Source of the DNA: Lachnospiraceae bacterium UBA7225
GTDB taxonomy: Bacteria > Bacillota > Clostridia > Lachnospirales > Lachnospiraceae
DNA length: 13,852 bases
Assembly: GCA_002473385.1 (NCBI GenBank)
Contig: DKTR01000114.1
Span: 1 to 13,852, forward strand
Reading direction: 5' to 3'
A program made the translations under genes and the position numbers. The first letter of the stretch is position 1. Each line of letters begins with the position of its first letter. The notes under the pieces are model-generated. The model was not told the origin of the DNA and searched no databases. It saw nothing but the letters and a program-made list of their open reading frames with translations. This document shows positions 7,795 to 13,849 of this stretch, in pieces.

Positions 7795-8936
7795 ACATTC
7801 CCTCCACAATAATTTCCGAGGATCTTCACGTTTGCCGCTTCCTCTGTAATACCGCGCAGTGCATTTTTCACTGCGCTGTCATTTAAATTACCCTCCACAT
7901 CTACAAAGAACCGGTACTCCCAGTTCCGCTCCGGGATCGGACGCGATTCAATTTTACTCATATTCAGATTGTTGTAAATAAAATGTGATAAAATATTATA
8001 CAGCGCTCCGCTTCTGTGCGGCGTTTCAAAGCAGATGCTGATTTTATTGGCATCCTTCTGAAAAATCCGCTGGTTCGAAACAATAATGAAGCGCGTGGAA
8101 TTTCCCGCACTCGTGCTGATATTTTTTTTGAGCACCTCCAGCCCGAACACTTCTCCTGCAAAAGCACTTGCAATCGCTGCCTGCGATGCATCCTGATCCT
8201 TTGCGACCTTTTTTGCCGCCATCGCCGTATTGTCCATTGCCTCCTGCTGCCATTCGCGGTGCGTATTTAAAAATTCCTCGCACTGCATCAGCCCCTGCTC
8301 ATGCGAATAGACAGTCTTAATGTCCGAAAGCCTCGTTCCCGGCAGACCGAGAAGCGTATGTTCAATGCGGATGATCTGCTCCCCAACAATATAATCATCG
8401 TATTTCATCAGCAGATCGTAAATCTCACTGACAAAACCCGCCGTAGAATTTTCAATCGGCAGCACAGCAAAGTCCGCCATACCCTCAGCGATCGCCTCCA
8501 GCGTGTCCCGCCATTTCGGCACTGCAAAGGCTTTTACCTGCTCTCCGAAATACTGCTTCATCGCCGCCTGCGTGTAGGCACCCTCTACACCCTGGAACAC
8601 CACGCGGACATTCTCCTTCTCCACATCCTCCACCTGCGTGAACGGCAGCCTGCCGGATACACCCTCGCGCGTTAGAAGCTGATACTGCAGCTTTCTGCTC
8701 ATAGACATGATCTGCCTGAACAGCTCCTCAATGCCATGACTATTGAACGCACTGTGCGTCATCGCCGTTAATGCTGCGAGCTTGGCGTCCTCCCGCTCTT
8801 TGTCAAAAACCTTCTTGCCGTTCTGTATCTTGTACTCTGCCACCGCCTCACAGACTGTCATCCTCTTTTCGTAAAGCTCAACAATCTGTTTGTCAATGGC
8901 ATCTATCTCTTTCCGCAAAGCCGATAAATCTGTCAT
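7791..8936 (-). CDS. pheA: Bifunctional chorismate mutase / prephenate dehydratase (P-protein)
   Basis: The protein converts chorismate to prephenate and then phenylpyruvate, the committed branch to phenylalanine. Residues 1-90 are an AroQ-type chorismate mutase with the expected active-site residues R8, R25, K36, D45, R48 and E49. Residues 110-285 are prephenate dehydratase, with FQGVEGAYTQAA (114-125), LPIENSTAGFV (159-169) and the catalytic TRF motif (281-283). Residues 298-378 are an ACT domain carrying GALYNIL (310-316) and IESRP (329-333), which form the phenylalanine feedback site in this family. The length of 381 is normal, and no residue needed for activity is obviously missing. GGAGGT lies about 7 nt before the ATG. 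The gene starts in an ATGA overlap with folBK and ends in another with the ATPase gene. A Phe gene inside a folate operon is notable because chorismate also feeds p-aminobenzoate. Confidence 0.96.
   Translation of the reverse strand: MTDLSALRKEIDAIDKQIVELYEKRMTVCEAVAEYKIQNGKKVFDKEREDAKLAALTAMTHSAFNSHGIEELFRQIMSMSRKLQYQLLTREGVSGRLPFTQVEDVEKENVRVVFQGVEGAYTQAAMKQYFGEQVKAFAVPKWRDTLEAIAEGMADFAVLPIENSTAGFVSEIYDLLMKYDDYIVGEQIIRIEHTLLGLPGTRLSDIKTVYSHEQGLMQCEEFLNTHREWQQEAMDNTAMAAKKVAKDQDASQAAIASAFAGEVFGLEVLKKNISTSAGNSTRFIIVSNQRIFQKDANKISICFETPHRSGALYNILSHFIYNNLNMSKIESRPIPERNWEYRFFVDVEGNLNDSAVKNALRGITEEAANVKILGNYCGGNV
7800..7805 (-). promoter_or_regulatory. Ribosome binding site deciding the ATPase gene start
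   Basis: The minus strand carries GGAGGG, a 5-nt spacer (AATGT), then ATG at 7794. This rules out the in-frame TTG at 7809, which would lie upstream of the site. The site is embedded in the last codons of pheA. Confidence 0.8.
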
Positions 8937-9748
8937 CTGACTACCTCCGTCTTCAGCTCCTCTATTGTTTTTCCCAGCAGCGGATGCCGCATATGCGGCG
9001 CAATCTGTGCCAGCGGAACCAGGACAAAATCGCGCAGGTGCATCTCTTTATGGGGAATGGTCAGTTCCGCCATATCGATCACCCGGTCATCGTAAAGCAG
9101 AATGTCCAGATCGAGCGTTCGCGGTCCCCAGTGGACAATACGCTCACGCTTTGCATCCTTCTCGATCTCATGCAGGCGCGAAAGCAGTTCCTGCGGCGTA
9201 AGAAGCGTCTGCAGCTCAAGCGCGCTGTTTAAAAAATCATCCTGCTCCACACCGCCGTAAGGCTTTGTAACAATGTAGTCTGCCACCGCCGTCACCCGGC
9301 ACCCACGGGTATCTTGCAGCGCCTGCACCGCGCCATCCAGCCAGGCTTTTTTATCTCCCATATTAGAGCCGAGGGCGATATATGCCGTATGCCAGCCGCG
9401 CTCGATCTCCACGCTCACCGTCTCCAGCGGAAGGCGCACCGGCGCCCACGGCTTCTTTAATTCCAGCCGCACTGCCTGCAGACGTGGAAATGCGAGCAGC
9501 AGCGCCTCTGCGAGCTGCTCCGCTGCCGCTTCAATCAGCCGAAAGGTGTGCTTCTGCATAAATTCCGTCATAAACTGACTTACATCACCATAATGGACAG
9601 AATATTCCAGTGCATCCGTCCTGCCGGCCATGCGCGTATCGGTAAAAAGCACCGCGGACAGCACAAACTTCTGTCCGAGCGCGTTTTCTTCCGGAAATAC
9701 TCCGTGATTGGCAAAGACCTCCAGATTTTTTATCGTAATCTTATCCAT
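8933..9748 (-). CDS. folBK: Fused dihydroneopterin aldolase (FolB) and HPPK (FolK)
   Basis: This single 271-residue chain carries two consecutive folate steps. Residues 1-118 are FolB, which cleaves dihydroneopterin to 6-hydroxymethyl-dihydropterin and glycolaldehyde. It shows FANHGVFPEE (12-21), Y53 in HYGDV, E73 in LIEAAAEQLAEALL, and K99 in LELKKPW. Residues 122-271 are FolK, the pyrophosphokinase that activates the pterin with ATP. It shows YIALGSNMGD (123-132), KPYGGVEQDDFLNSA (162-176), the HWGPRTLDLDIL signature (206-217) with the metal-binding D213 and D215, and IPHKEMHLRDFVLVPL (231-246). Both halves look intact and join without a long linker. FolB-FolK fusions occur in many Firmicutes. 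GGAGG lies 9 nt before the ATG, inside the last codons of folP, with an 8-nt gene overlap. The stop overlaps the pheA start as ATGA. Confidence 0.95.
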   Translation of the reverse strand: MDKITIKNLEVFANHGVFPEENALGQKFVLSAVLFTDTRMAGRTDALEYSVHYGDVSQFMTEFMQKHTFRLIEAAAEQLAEALLLAFPRLQAVRLELKKPWAPVRLPLETVSVEIERGWHTAYIALGSNMGDKKAWLDGAVQALQDTRGCRVTAVADYIVTKPYGGVEQDDFLNSALELQTLLTPQELLSRLHEIEKDAKRERIVHWGPRTLDLDILLYDDRVIDMAELTIPHKEMHLRDFVLVPLAQIAPHMRHPLLGKTIEELKTEVVR

Positions 9749-10547
9749 GAAGAATGACCTCCGTCATTTTAACGGCTCTGACATTTTCCTTTACATCGTG
9801 GACACGCACAAACATTGCCTGCTTCATGACGCCCAGCACGGTCGTCACCAGTGTACCCTCCACGCGCTCCGATGCCGGAAGATCCAGTGCCAGCCCGATC
9901 ACAGACTTGCGCGAGGTGCCAAGCAGTACGGGATATCCCAGTTCCTGCAGATCCTCAAGATGATTAATTGCCGTCAGATTGTTTTCATAGGTTTTGCCAA
10001 AACCGACGCCCGGATCGAGGATAATCTTATCGTCCGCAATCCCGGCCGCCTTCGCAAGAGCTATCGTCTCCCTGAGGTCCTTTAGCAGCTCTTTGCGAAA
10101 ATCGGTGTAGTCTGCTTCCTTCCGGTTGTGCATCAGACAGCAGGGCACGCCTGCCTCTGCAATTACTCCTGCCAGCGCCGGATCGTATTTCAGTCCCCAG
10201 ATATCGTTTACCAGATCAGCGCCTGCCTCCAGCGCCGCCTTCGCCACTGCGCTTTTATAAGTATCAACGGAGACCGGTATGTCAAATTTTTCCTTCACAA
10301 GCCTGATTGCCGGCACCACTCTGGCGATCTCCTCCTCATCGCTCAACATCGTGTAACCCGGTCTGGTGGATTCCCCGCCAATATCAATAATATCCGCGCC
10401 ATCCGCGATCATCTGCTCCGTATGCTCCAGAGCCTTTTCCGGACGGTTCCAGTGTCCTCCGTCTGAAAAAGAATCCGGTGTCACATTAAGGATACCCATA
10501 ATATAGGTGTGTCCTGTCTCCCGAAATTCCCGATTTCCAATTTTCAT
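9741..10547 (-). CDS. folP: Dihydropteroate synthase
   Basis: FolP joins the activated pterin made by FolK to p-aminobenzoate, giving dihydropteroate; it is the sulfonamide target. The 268-residue TIM-barrel protein shows the family signatures in order: ILNVTPDSFSDGG (19-31), DIGGESTRPG (55-64), VSVDTYKS (92-99), NDIWG (114-118), LMHNR (138-142), LDPGVGFGKT (177-186), LGTSRKS (209-215) and VRVHDV (247-252). I see no insertion in the ESTRPG loop or other obvious sign of sulfonamide resistance. The start is ATG 10547, 8 nt after GGAGG and in an ATGA overlap with the HD gene stop. An upstream in-frame ATG at 10607 would add 20 residues with no family similarity and is rejected. Confidence 0.97.
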   Translation of the reverse strand: MKIGNREFRETGHTYIMGILNVTPDSFSDGGHWNRPEKALEHTEQMIADGADIIDIGGESTRPGYTMLSDEEEIARVVPAIRLVKEKFDIPVSVDTYKSAVAKAALEAGADLVNDIWGLKYDPALAGVIAEAGVPCCLMHNRKEADYTDFRKELLKDLRETIALAKAAGIADDKIILDPGVGFGKTYENNLTAINHLEDLQELGYPVLLGTSRKSVIGLALDLPASERVEGTLVTTVLGVMKQAMFVRVHDVKENVRAVKMTEVILHG

Positions 10548-11026
10548 AATACGATCCTCCAGTTTTTCTTTTCTCTCTTCCAGTCGCACTGCGGCTCCGC
10601 CGGACATACAAAGCAGCTTCTGGAGAGCTTATCCGCCCGGTAGATCAGCCCGGCAAGACTTTGCTCCTCCTGCATGGACACATTTCTGTGCTGACGGATA
10701 GCCTCCTGAATCTCCGCCGTCTCCGCTGCTGAAAAACCGCACTGCTGCAAAATCTCCGGCGCAAGCTGTGCGCTCGCACACTCATGCGGAATACCCTCCC
10801 GGTACTGCAGGTGTCTGCCAATATCGTGCAGCAGCGCCGCGGCATAGATCAGCTCCTTCGATACGCCCGCTGCCTCCTCCAGATTCAGAAGCTGTGCGAT
10901 CCGCGCCACATCCAGAAAATGTGCCATATTGTGACGGCAGAAGACGCGTGTCCTCTCGCACTCCTCAATCTCTCTCAGATACGACCGGTATATTTTATTT
11001 TCCAATATATCATTTATGCGTTCCAT
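10544..11026 (-). CDS. Small HD-domain hydrolase in the folate operon, Cys-rich tail
   Basis: This 160-residue soluble protein has a complete HD-superfamily metal-binding set: H32 (RHNMAH), the H67-D68 dyad in ALLHDIGRHL, H81 (IPHE), H113 (IRQH) and D132 (YRADKLSR). It is therefore probably a metal-dependent phosphohydrolase. The C-terminus holds C138, C141 and C147 (a CxxC followed by a third Cys), which could bind a metal. It sits between folE and folP, where the pathway still needs dihydroneopterin triphosphate to be dephosphorylated to dihydroneopterin. No Nudix-type enzyme for that step is in the window. The archaeal pterin enzyme MptB is also an HD-family phosphodiesterase, a loose precedent. 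The folate role is my inference; a housekeeping nucleotide phosphohydrolase is the alternative. The ribosome site is weak (TGGA), the gap from folE is 2 nt, and the stop overlaps the folP start as ATGA. Confidence 0.85.
   Translation of the reverse strand: MERINDILENKIYRSYLREIEECERTRVFCRHNMAHFLDVARIAQLLNLEEAAGVSKELIYAAALLHDIGRHLQYREGIPHECASAQLAPEILQQCGFSAAETAEIQEAIRQHRNVSMQEEQSLAGLIYRADKLSRSCFVCPAEPQCDWKREKKNWRIVL
10556..10560 (-). promoter_or_regulatory. Ribosome binding site deciding the folP start
   Basis: GGAGG on the minus strand is followed by an 8-nt spacer and the ATG at 10547. It lies inside the 3' end of the HD gene. It supports the short form of FolP, which begins just before the barrel strand leading into ILNVTPDSF. 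Confidence 0.75.
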
Positions 11027-11028
11027 AA

Positions 11029-11586
11029 TTATCGTTCCAGCATCCGGTAGAACTGGTTCTGCAGCGTTTCGTTGTCCTCAAAAATACCACGTGTGACAAC
11101 TGTAACTGTCTTTGTACCCGGCTTTTTCACCCCGCGCATTGTCATACACATGTGCTCTGCTTCTACCATAACCATAACGCCCTGCGGGGCAAGATGCTCC
11201 ATAAAAGCATCTGCCACCTGTGCGGTAAGCTGCTCCTGGAGCTGGAGTCTGCGCGCAAAAACGTTGACAGTGCGGGCAATCTTGCTCAATCCCACAACGC
11301 AGCCATCCGGCACGTATGCCACATGCGCTTTGCCCCAGAACGGCAGCATGTGATGCTCACACATAGAATAAAATGTAATGTCCTTTTCCATGACCATATC
11401 ATTATTTGTCACATGGAAACGCTTTTTCAGATGCTCTCCGGGATCCTCGTACATGCCGCCTGCAATCTCCGTGTACATGCGCGCTATGCGGTCCGGCGTC
11501 TCAATGAGTCCTTCACGGTTCACATCCTCTCCGATTCCCTCCAGTATCAGCCTTACCCCTTCTCTTATCTTCTCCTGATCCATCAT
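11029..11586 (-). CDS. folE: GTP cyclohydrolase I
   Basis: FolE opens the GTP ring to make 7,8-dihydroneopterin triphosphate, the first committed step of folate synthesis. The 185-residue product has the short Gram-positive length. The zinc ligands are C76 and H79 in SMCEHHMLPFWG and C147 in EAEHMCMTMRG; the catalytic histidines correspond to H78 and H145. Other signatures are TPDRIARMY (30-38), VGLSKIAR (98-105), and VTRGIF near the C-terminus. This is the zinc-type IA enzyme, not FolE2. Two ATG codons stand in tandem. The first is chosen because it lies about 11 nt after the AGGAG, nearer the usual spacing than the second. It overlaps the folC stop as ATGA. The next gene, the HD protein, follows after 2 nt. 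Confidence 0.97.
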   Translation of the reverse strand: MMDQEKIREGVRLILEGIGEDVNREGLIETPDRIARMYTEIAGGMYEDPGEHLKKRFHVTNNDMVMEKDITFYSMCEHHMLPFWGKAHVAYVPDGCVVGLSKIARTVNVFARRLQLQEQLTAQVADAFMEHLAPQGVMVMVEAEHMCMTMRGVKKPGTKTVTVVTRGIFEDNETLQNQFYRMLER

Positions 11587-12887
11587 GATTCTTTTTTCTC
11601 CTTTATCTTCTCCACTTCTCTGAAAAGCTCTCCCAGAAAAGACAGAGAGCCGAATGCCAGTATAGCATCATTTTCCCCATCTGCCGCCGCCAGGCTTAAG
11701 GCAACTGCCTCCGCTATGCTCTCTGCCGCCTGTACCCTGCGGATATATCTGCGCGCCGTCTCTGCCAGCTCCTCTGCCGGCAGCGCACGCGGATTGTCCG
11801 GCGTCTCAATGGTAATCATGTATTCTATATATGGTGCCACCGTCTGCAGCACTTCCTCATACTCCTTATCCCGCAGTACACCACAGATAGCAAAGATCCG
11901 TCTGCCCTGCAGATACATCTCAATCGACTTTTTTAACTGCTTTGCAGCACCGCGGTTGTGTGCCCCGTCAGCAATAAAAAGAGGCTTTTCACACAGTAGG
12001 GTAAAACGTCCGCGCCAGACGGTTTTGACCAGCCCGCTGCGAAGCTGCGCTTCTGTGATCCGCCAGCCCATATCCTGCAGCGCCCGTACTGCCTCAACAG
12101 CAACGACTGCGTTCTCAATCTGACAGGTGCCTGCAAGATGGATTTCCAGTCCCTCATACCCTCCATAGGAGAAACGCTGTGTAAAAAGTCCGCAGGCAAC
12201 ATCCGCCGCCCTGCCCGGATCCGCAATGCGAAGTGCTGCACGCTGCCGCCCCGCACTCTCCGCGATCACCTGAATTGCCTCCGGCTCCTGGACTGCGCTC
12301 ACCACTACCGTGTCCGGCTTGATGATACCCGCCTTATGACCGGCAATTTCTGCCAGCGTATTACCCAGGAACTGCATATGATCCATGCTGATGGAAGTCA
12401 GAATCTCCAGCACGGTCGTCTGCACTACATTTGTGGCATCCGTATCACCGCCCATACCGGTCTCCAGCACGACAATATCGCACTTTTCCTGCACAAAATA
12501 CAGAAATGCCATAGCAGTCTCTATCTCAAATACAGTAGGATGCGGTTTTCCGGCTGCCGTCATGCGTTCTGCCGCCTGCCGGATGCAGGCAGTATGCTCT
12601 GTGAGCGCCTCTTTTGTGATATATGTATCATTTACCTGGATGCGTTCCCGGTAGGAAAACAACGTCGGGGAGATGTACCTTCCCACACGGTAACCCGCCT
12701 CCTTCAAAATAGTGGAAACGTATGCCAGCACAGACCCTTTCCCATTTGTACCCGCTATGTGAATAAACTTCAGCTTATCCTGCGGATTGCCAAGCTCTTT
12801 AAGCAGCGTCTGCATACCGGTAAGCCCTAATACGCTTCCGTATTTTCCTGCCTCGTGAAGATATGCCCTTGCCTCCTGATAATCCAT
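11583..12887 (-). CDS. folC: Folylpolyglutamate / dihydrofolate synthase
   Basis: FolC is a Mur-ligase-type enzyme that adds glutamate to dihydropteroate and to reduced folates, trapping them in the cell. The 434-residue product has the normal length. It shows the ATP loop IAGTNGKGSV (44-53), ISPTLFSYRERI (72-83), PTVFEIETAMAF (117-128), LETGMGGDTDATN (141-153), and SMDHMQFLGNTLAEIAGHKAGIIK (within 167-190, with the Lys that is usually carbamylated). WRGRF (291-295), the linker DGAHN (307-311) and FGSLSFLGE (412-420) follow. The usual EKAGIIK is HKAGIIK here. I take ATG 12887, 5 nt after the folT stop. A longer in-frame ATG at 12995 would overlap folT by over 100 nt and adds unrelated residues. 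The ribosome site is only a weak GGGCGG, so coupling to folT translation is likely. Confidence 0.95.
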   Translation of the reverse strand: MDYQEARAYLHEAGKYGSVLGLTGMQTLLKELGNPQDKLKFIHIAGTNGKGSVLAYVSTILKEAGYRVGRYISPTLFSYRERIQVNDTYITKEALTEHTACIRQAAERMTAAGKPHPTVFEIETAMAFLYFVQEKCDIVVLETGMGGDTDATNVVQTTVLEILTSISMDHMQFLGNTLAEIAGHKAGIIKPDTVVVSAVQEPEAIQVIAESAGRQRAALRIADPGRAADVACGLFTQRFSYGGYEGLEIHLAGTCQIENAVVAVEAVRALQDMGWRITEAQLRSGLVKTVWRGRFTLLCEKPLFIADGAHNRGAAKQLKKSIEMYLQGRRIFAICGVLRDKEYEEVLQTVAPYIEYMITIETPDNPRALPAEELAETARRYIRRVQAAESIAEAVALSLAAADGENDAILAFGSLSFLGELFREVEKIKEKKES

Positions 12888-12892
12888 AGCCG

Positions 12893-13441
12893 TCACACCG
12901 CCCTGCGCGCCGCACTGCCGCGGACAATATCCGTCAGCGGGCTGAAATACAGAAGATTTGCAAGAATACAATAAACCGGTATCATCGTGACGCACTGGAT
13001 CAGTCTGCCCGGAAGAATCGCGTACAGATTATAGCCGTTCATCAGCACCAGCCCCCAGGTCGTCAGTACCAGGGTCCCGCTGATCGCGCAGCACACAATC
13101 GACAGGCACAGATACACCGTTTTCTGTATCCTTGTGCCCTTCATAAGCGGACTCATCAGCGCCGGAATGACACCCCAGGTCATGGTGGACAGCGTGATCA
13201 GCGGATTTATTGCAAAGCCCTTCAGCAGACAGCCGAGAATATCCGCCGCCATGCCGCAGAGTCCTCCTGCCACCGGACCGAACCATAATCCGGCAAGAAT
13301 GGTCGGCAGACTGCTGATCGTCACCCGCGCAAAGCCCAGATCCACCGAGACTACCTTGCTGAGAATGATCTGCATGGCAATCAGCAGCGCCATAAATACC
13401 AGGGTACGTGTGTCAATTGTCGTTTTGTTATTTCTTTCCAT
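12893..13441 (-). CDS. folT: ECF transporter S component for folate (FolT type)
   Basis: This 182-residue, very hydrophobic protein has about six predicted membrane helices (around 13-32, 40-60, 60-75, 80-100, 108-130 and 143-167). FARVTISSLPTILAGLWFGP (37-56) followed by a Gly-rich segment (59-70) is typical of folate-type S components. The PGR near residues 144-146 also fits the family. S components bind the vitamin and need the shared EcfA/A'/T energy module, which is not in the window and is usually encoded elsewhere. The start is ATG 13441, 8 nt after GGAGGTG. A longer in-frame ATG at 13612 would translate through the riboswitch leader and is rejected. The THF-class riboswitch directly upstream supports folate as the substrate over other vitamins. 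It is the first gene of the operon. Confidence 0.93.
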   Translation of the reverse strand: MERNNKTTIDTRTLVFMALLIAMQIILSKVVSVDLGFARVTISSLPTILAGLWFGPVAGGLCGMAADILGCLLKGFAINPLITLSTMTWGVIPALMSPLMKGTRIQKTVYLCLSIVCCAISGTLVLTTWGLVLMNGYNLYAILPGRLIQCVTMIPVYCILANLLYFSPLTDIVRGSAARRAV

Positions 13442-13447
13442 AAAAAT

Positions 13448-13574
13448 AACACCTCCATGATGTGATTTCAGCGGACAAACTCCATCCGCCCTGAAAACAC
13501 CGGCATCCGTCGACATACAGATGCGGCATTTAGAGTAGATAAATAATATTCCCTCCACATTATGAGGTGTTTTC
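13448..13574 (-). promoter_or_regulatory. folT leader with anti-Shine-Dalgarno and competing helices
   Basis: The folT ribosome site GGAGGTG lies at 13450-13456. Just after the riboswitch, the RNA segment GAAAACACCTC (13574 to 13564) is complementary over 8 nt (AACACCTC) to GAGGTGTT at the ribosome site (13455 to 13448). Its front part, GAAAACACC, is also perfectly complementary over 9 nt to GGTGTTTTC at 13501 to 13493. The same segment can close a small local hairpin with TATGAG/CTCATA arms (13561-13579). A further stem pairs TTTCAG with CTGAAA and CGGA with TCCG just upstream of the ribosome site. These pairings exclude each other, as expected of a riboswitch that controls translation. The complementarities are seen directly; which state binds ligand is not known. 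Confidence 0.65.
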
Positions 13575-13583
13575 TCATATATG

Positions 13584-13687
13584 TAGCAACGGGTGCGGAA
13601 AAAGCATCGCAAGCCCCTGCGGGGCTTTTCGGTTCAGGGCGACTCCCCAGCCGCTGACAACTTAACGCGCTTATTCCTACTTCGCTA
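13584..13687 (-). ncRNA. THF-class (folate-sensing) riboswitch
   Basis: The RNA just upstream of folT fits the clostridial THF riboswitch by eye. The outer stem UAGCGA/UUGCUA closes it (13682-13687 with 13584-13589). Inside, in order, are AGUAGG, the second stem (AAGCGC with GCGAUGCUU, one bulge), GCGUUAAGU, a stem GUU..CAG/CUGAAC plus GGC/GCC whose loop holds GGGGAGUCG, then CCGAA. A hairpin of AAGCCCC and GGGGCUU arms with a GCA loop follows, and UCCGC comes before the closing strand. The known class has AGUAGA, GCGUUAAGU, GGGAUGUCG, CGAA and AUCCGC in the same places, with the loop pairing back to the 3' segment. Here that long-range pairing would be GGGGA with UUUCC, partly through G-U pairs. 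A covariance-model scan would settle the class. Confidence 0.87.
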
Positions 13688-13703
13688 TTATTTATTTATC
13701 GCC

Positions 13704-13731
13704 ATTATACCACAGTACCTGCGATTTTCAA
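13704..13731 (-). promoter_or_regulatory. Sigma-A type promoter of the folate operon
   Basis: On the minus strand TTGAAA (13731-13726) and TATAAT (13709-13704) are separated by 16 nt. TGG immediately before TATAAT gives an extended -10. Transcription should begin near 13697, about 10 nt before the riboswitch outer stem. No other convincing promoter was found further down the operon. Confidence 0.85.
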
Positions 13732-13768
13732 TACTAATTCGGCAAATTGTTTAAAGTTCAGCCATGCA

Positions 13769-13829
13769 GAAAAAAAGGAAAAACAGACCGTGCAAGTTCA
13801 CTTGCTAAGGGCTGTTTTTCCTTTTTTCC
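13769..13829. terminator. Long bidirectional intrinsic terminator
   Basis: An 18-nt arm (13769-13786) of A-runs broken by GG and ending in ACAG pairs with 13812-13829, with a single mismatch. Inside it a smaller stem GCAAG/CTTGC (13792-13805) closes a 4-nt loop. Either strand gives an A-tract, a stem and a T-tract, so it can stop transcription in both directions. Its likely job is to end a gene lying beyond the right edge and insulate the folate promoter from read-through. Confidence 0.85.
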
Positions 13830-13830
13830 G

Positions 13831-13849
13831 GATGTGCGGAACGCACATC
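13831..13849. repeat. Perfect 8-bp hairpin beside the terminator
   Basis: GATGTGCG (13831-13838) and CGCACATC (13842-13849) form a perfect inverted repeat around a GAA loop. No T-run follows, so it is not a terminator by itself. It may stabilise the 3' end of the neighbouring transcript or be the end of a larger element cut by the window edge. Confidence 0.6.

Noticed and set aside
7994..8001. TATAAT-like sequence within pheA as an internal promoter
   Set aside because: The only TTGAAA upstream is 23 nt away, too far for a sigma-A promoter, and it lies in coding sequence.
10548..10607. Extended FolP start at 10607
   Set aside because: The extra residues overlap the HD gene and do not resemble FolP, and GGAGG at 10556-10560 fits the downstream ATG.
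11152..12123. Plus-strand open frame of 323 codons
   Set aside because: It is antisense to folE and folC, with low-complexity Ser/Ala/Arg composition.
13442..13612. N-terminal extension of folT by 57 residues
   Set aside because: It would translate through the riboswitch 3' end and leader, has no ribosome site, and is unlike S components; GGAGGTG at 13450-13456 marks the true start.
13605..13633. GC-rich hairpin (AAGCCCC/GGGGCTT) as an intrinsic terminator
   Set aside because: The T-run comes about 7 nt after the stem rather than directly, and the hairpin fits the internal stem of the THF aptamer; it could still contribute to attenuation.
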